Source of the DNA: an uncultured Prevotella sp.
GTDB lineage: Bacteria > Bacteroidota > Bacteroidia > Bacteroidales > Bacteroidaceae
DNA: 33,287 nt
Reading direction: 5' to 3'
NCBI GenBank assembly: GCA_944320195.1
Contig: CALUGP010000060.1
Coordinates: 1-33,287 of the forward strand
The notes below the pieces were generated by a model. That model ran no database searches, was not told where the DNA came from, and saw nothing but the letters and a program-made list of their open reading frames with translations. Both the position numbers and the translations under genes were made by a program. Shown piece after piece: positions 32,402 through 33,287 of this stretch. The stretch's first letter is position 1. Each line of letters opens with the position of its first letter.

Positions 32402-33088
32402 TTATTTGATGACTTTGTAGTATTTCCTTGCCGTTGCCCTTGATATCAGGTTGAAGTGCCACCACTCCGTCCTCAGGGGGCGGAAGCCGGCGTAGCGCAT
32501 CACCTGGCGCAGCAGCTGGCGGTTCTTCTGCGCCTGGCGGCTGATGCGTCCGCTCTTTACGAGCGCCTCCTCGCGGTCTATGTGGGCCGCGGCTCCCATG
32601 TAGTCTATCTTCGTGCCCATGTCGAGCGTGTCGCCGCGGGCGTCGCATAGCGTTATGTCCACGGCCATGCCGTAGTTGTGCAGGCCGCCTCCGCGCGCGG
32701 GGTTGCTCACGTAAAAGTATTTATTGGTGTTCTTCACCTTGTCCCACATGCGCTGCTGTATGCTCATGGGCCGCGCCGCGTCGTAGACCTTAAGGCTCAG
32801 GTCGGGGCGCAGCTGCTTCAGCCTTCGCTGCGCCTTTGCCAGCGCGGCGGCGGCCTTGGGGTGCAGGTAGGCGCGGGTGAGGTCGGTGTAGAGCACCGTG
32901 CCTGTGAAGTTGTCGGCTCTCGAGTACATCAGGCTTACGGGTATCGACTTGTCCCTGGTGTGAATGTCGACCATTCCCTGCCTCTCCATCGACAGCTCGG
33001 TCTTGGTCTTCTTCGCGCCGGTCTGGGCGCAGGCCGGCGCTGCCAGCATGCAGGCGAGGGCCAGGATTGTGATGAGTTGTTTTGCCAT
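32402..33088 (-). CDS. Secreted D-Ala-D-Ala dipeptidase, M15 family (VanX/DdpX-like), 228 aa
   Basis: This zinc peptidase hydrolyses D-Ala-D-Ala dipeptide, probably for peptidoglycan turnover in the periplasm. Residues 1-21 (MAKQLITILALACMLAAPAC) form a signal peptide, cleaved after ACA; the lipobox is poor, so a soluble product is more likely than a lipoprotein. VanX-type residues are all visible: R106 in DAARP, zinc ligands H137 and D144 in LHNYGMAVD, the catalytic E208 and ligand H211 in TEWWHF. A vancomycin-resistance role is not implied, since no vanH or vanA neighbour is present. The start at 33088 is chosen over an upstream ATG because it leads directly into the signal peptide and follows a promoter box. 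Confidence 0.93.
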   Translation of the reverse strand: MAKQLITILALACMLAAPACAQTGAKKTKTELSMERQGMVDIHTRDKSIPVSLMYSRADNFTGTVLYTDLTRAYLHPKAAAALAKAQRRLKQLRPDLSLKVYDAARPMSIQQRMWDKVKNTNKYFYVSNPARGGGLHNYGMAVDITLCDARGDTLDMGTKIDYMGAAAHIDREEALVKSGRISRQAQKNRQLLRQVMRYAGFRPLRTEWWHFNLISRATARKYYKVIK

Positions 33089-33104
33089 GGCTGTGTTTTT
33101 AACG

Positions 33105-33136
33105 CAAAAATAAGGCTTTTGCCGGCACAAAGCAAA
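33105..33136 (-). promoter_or_regulatory. Promoter of the dipeptidase gene (-7 and -33 boxes)
   Basis: On the minus strand TTTG (33133-33136) and TATTTTTG (33105-33112) are 20 bases apart, matching consensus and spacing. The leader would be about 15 bases. From 33137 to the window end I see no gene. Confidence 0.7.
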
Positions 33137-33287
33137 TTTTCACAGCATTTTGTTTTGAATGCGGTGAAAATCTTGCCGCGTAACGCGTTGGTCGCCAATG
33201 TGTTGCGAAATGTCTTGTCCTGCCATAAGTTGACACATTTACGACCAATAAAAATGTGTGCAATTATGCGAAAAAGTCCAACAAAGT

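Noticed and set aside
32402-33088. Vancomycin-resistance vanX
   Set aside because: Catalytic residues match the M15 dipeptidase family, but no vanH, vanA/B or vanRS neighbours exist and the protein is exported. A peptidoglycan-turnover role fits better.

Overview
The window looks like chromosomal DNA of a GC-rich member of the Bacteroidales, most likely Prevotellaceae. Promoter-like boxes of the Bacteroidetes form TAnnTTTG precede many genes. Shine-Dalgarno sequences are nearly absent. The fumarate reductase is the three-subunit Bacteroidetes type, and several proteins are of kinds typical of this order (AAA-ATPase/PD-(D/E)XK, four-helix-bundle with suffix domain, PG_1098-like methyltransferase). 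No phage, insertion sequence, CRISPR array, rRNA or tRNA gene was recognised. I call 26 protein genes.

Layout. 1-715: non-coding palindromic and tandem repeats. 781-2092: two small plus-strand genes of unknown function, the second a secreted Gly/His-repeat protein. 2230-5440: mutS and a GNAT acetyltransferase. 5543-9740 (minus): lgt, the GTPase ychF, a PAS protein and an AAA-ATPase/nuclease. 10248-13013 (minus): polA, divergent from a long-chain polyprenyl diphosphate synthase (13099-14079). 14461-22209 (minus): a four-helix-bundle protein, deoC, a MazG-like pyrophosphohydrolase, dtd, uvrC, apt and mnmG. Two parS-like palindromes lie beside uvrC and mnmG. 22580-26069 (plus): frdC-frdA-frdB. 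26426-28477 (plus): hsp20 behind a sigma-54-type promoter, then a MATE transporter. 28725-33088 (minus): a carboxylesterase overlapping a methyltransferase, a second four-helix-bundle paralogue and a VanX-like D-Ala-D-Ala dipeptidase.

The genes are mostly housekeeping: DNA repair and replication (mutS, polA, uvrC), tRNA and translation quality (mnmG, dtd, ychF), nucleotide salvage and cleanup (apt, deoC, MazG-like), envelope biogenesis (lgt, dipeptidase) and anaerobic menaquinone/fumarate respiration (prenyl synthase, frdCAB). The parS pair suggests an origin-proximal location.

The most unusual feature is the intergenic DNA. Nearly every gene is followed, usually within about 10 bases of its stop codon, by an array of degenerate 7- or 9-base units. 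There are several unrelated sequence families, and the arrays often form two inverted arms that would fold into a long hairpin. Both four-helix-bundle genes are bracketed on each side by such arrays, and one array family appears to have entered the methyltransferase reading frame. A second dispersed element is a hairpin built on GCGGCCTTTYGC. These arrays are the best candidates here for an undescribed element. The hsp20 control region (sigma-54 site, two operator-like palindromes 53 bases apart, strong Shine-Dalgarno) is the clearest regulatory finding.
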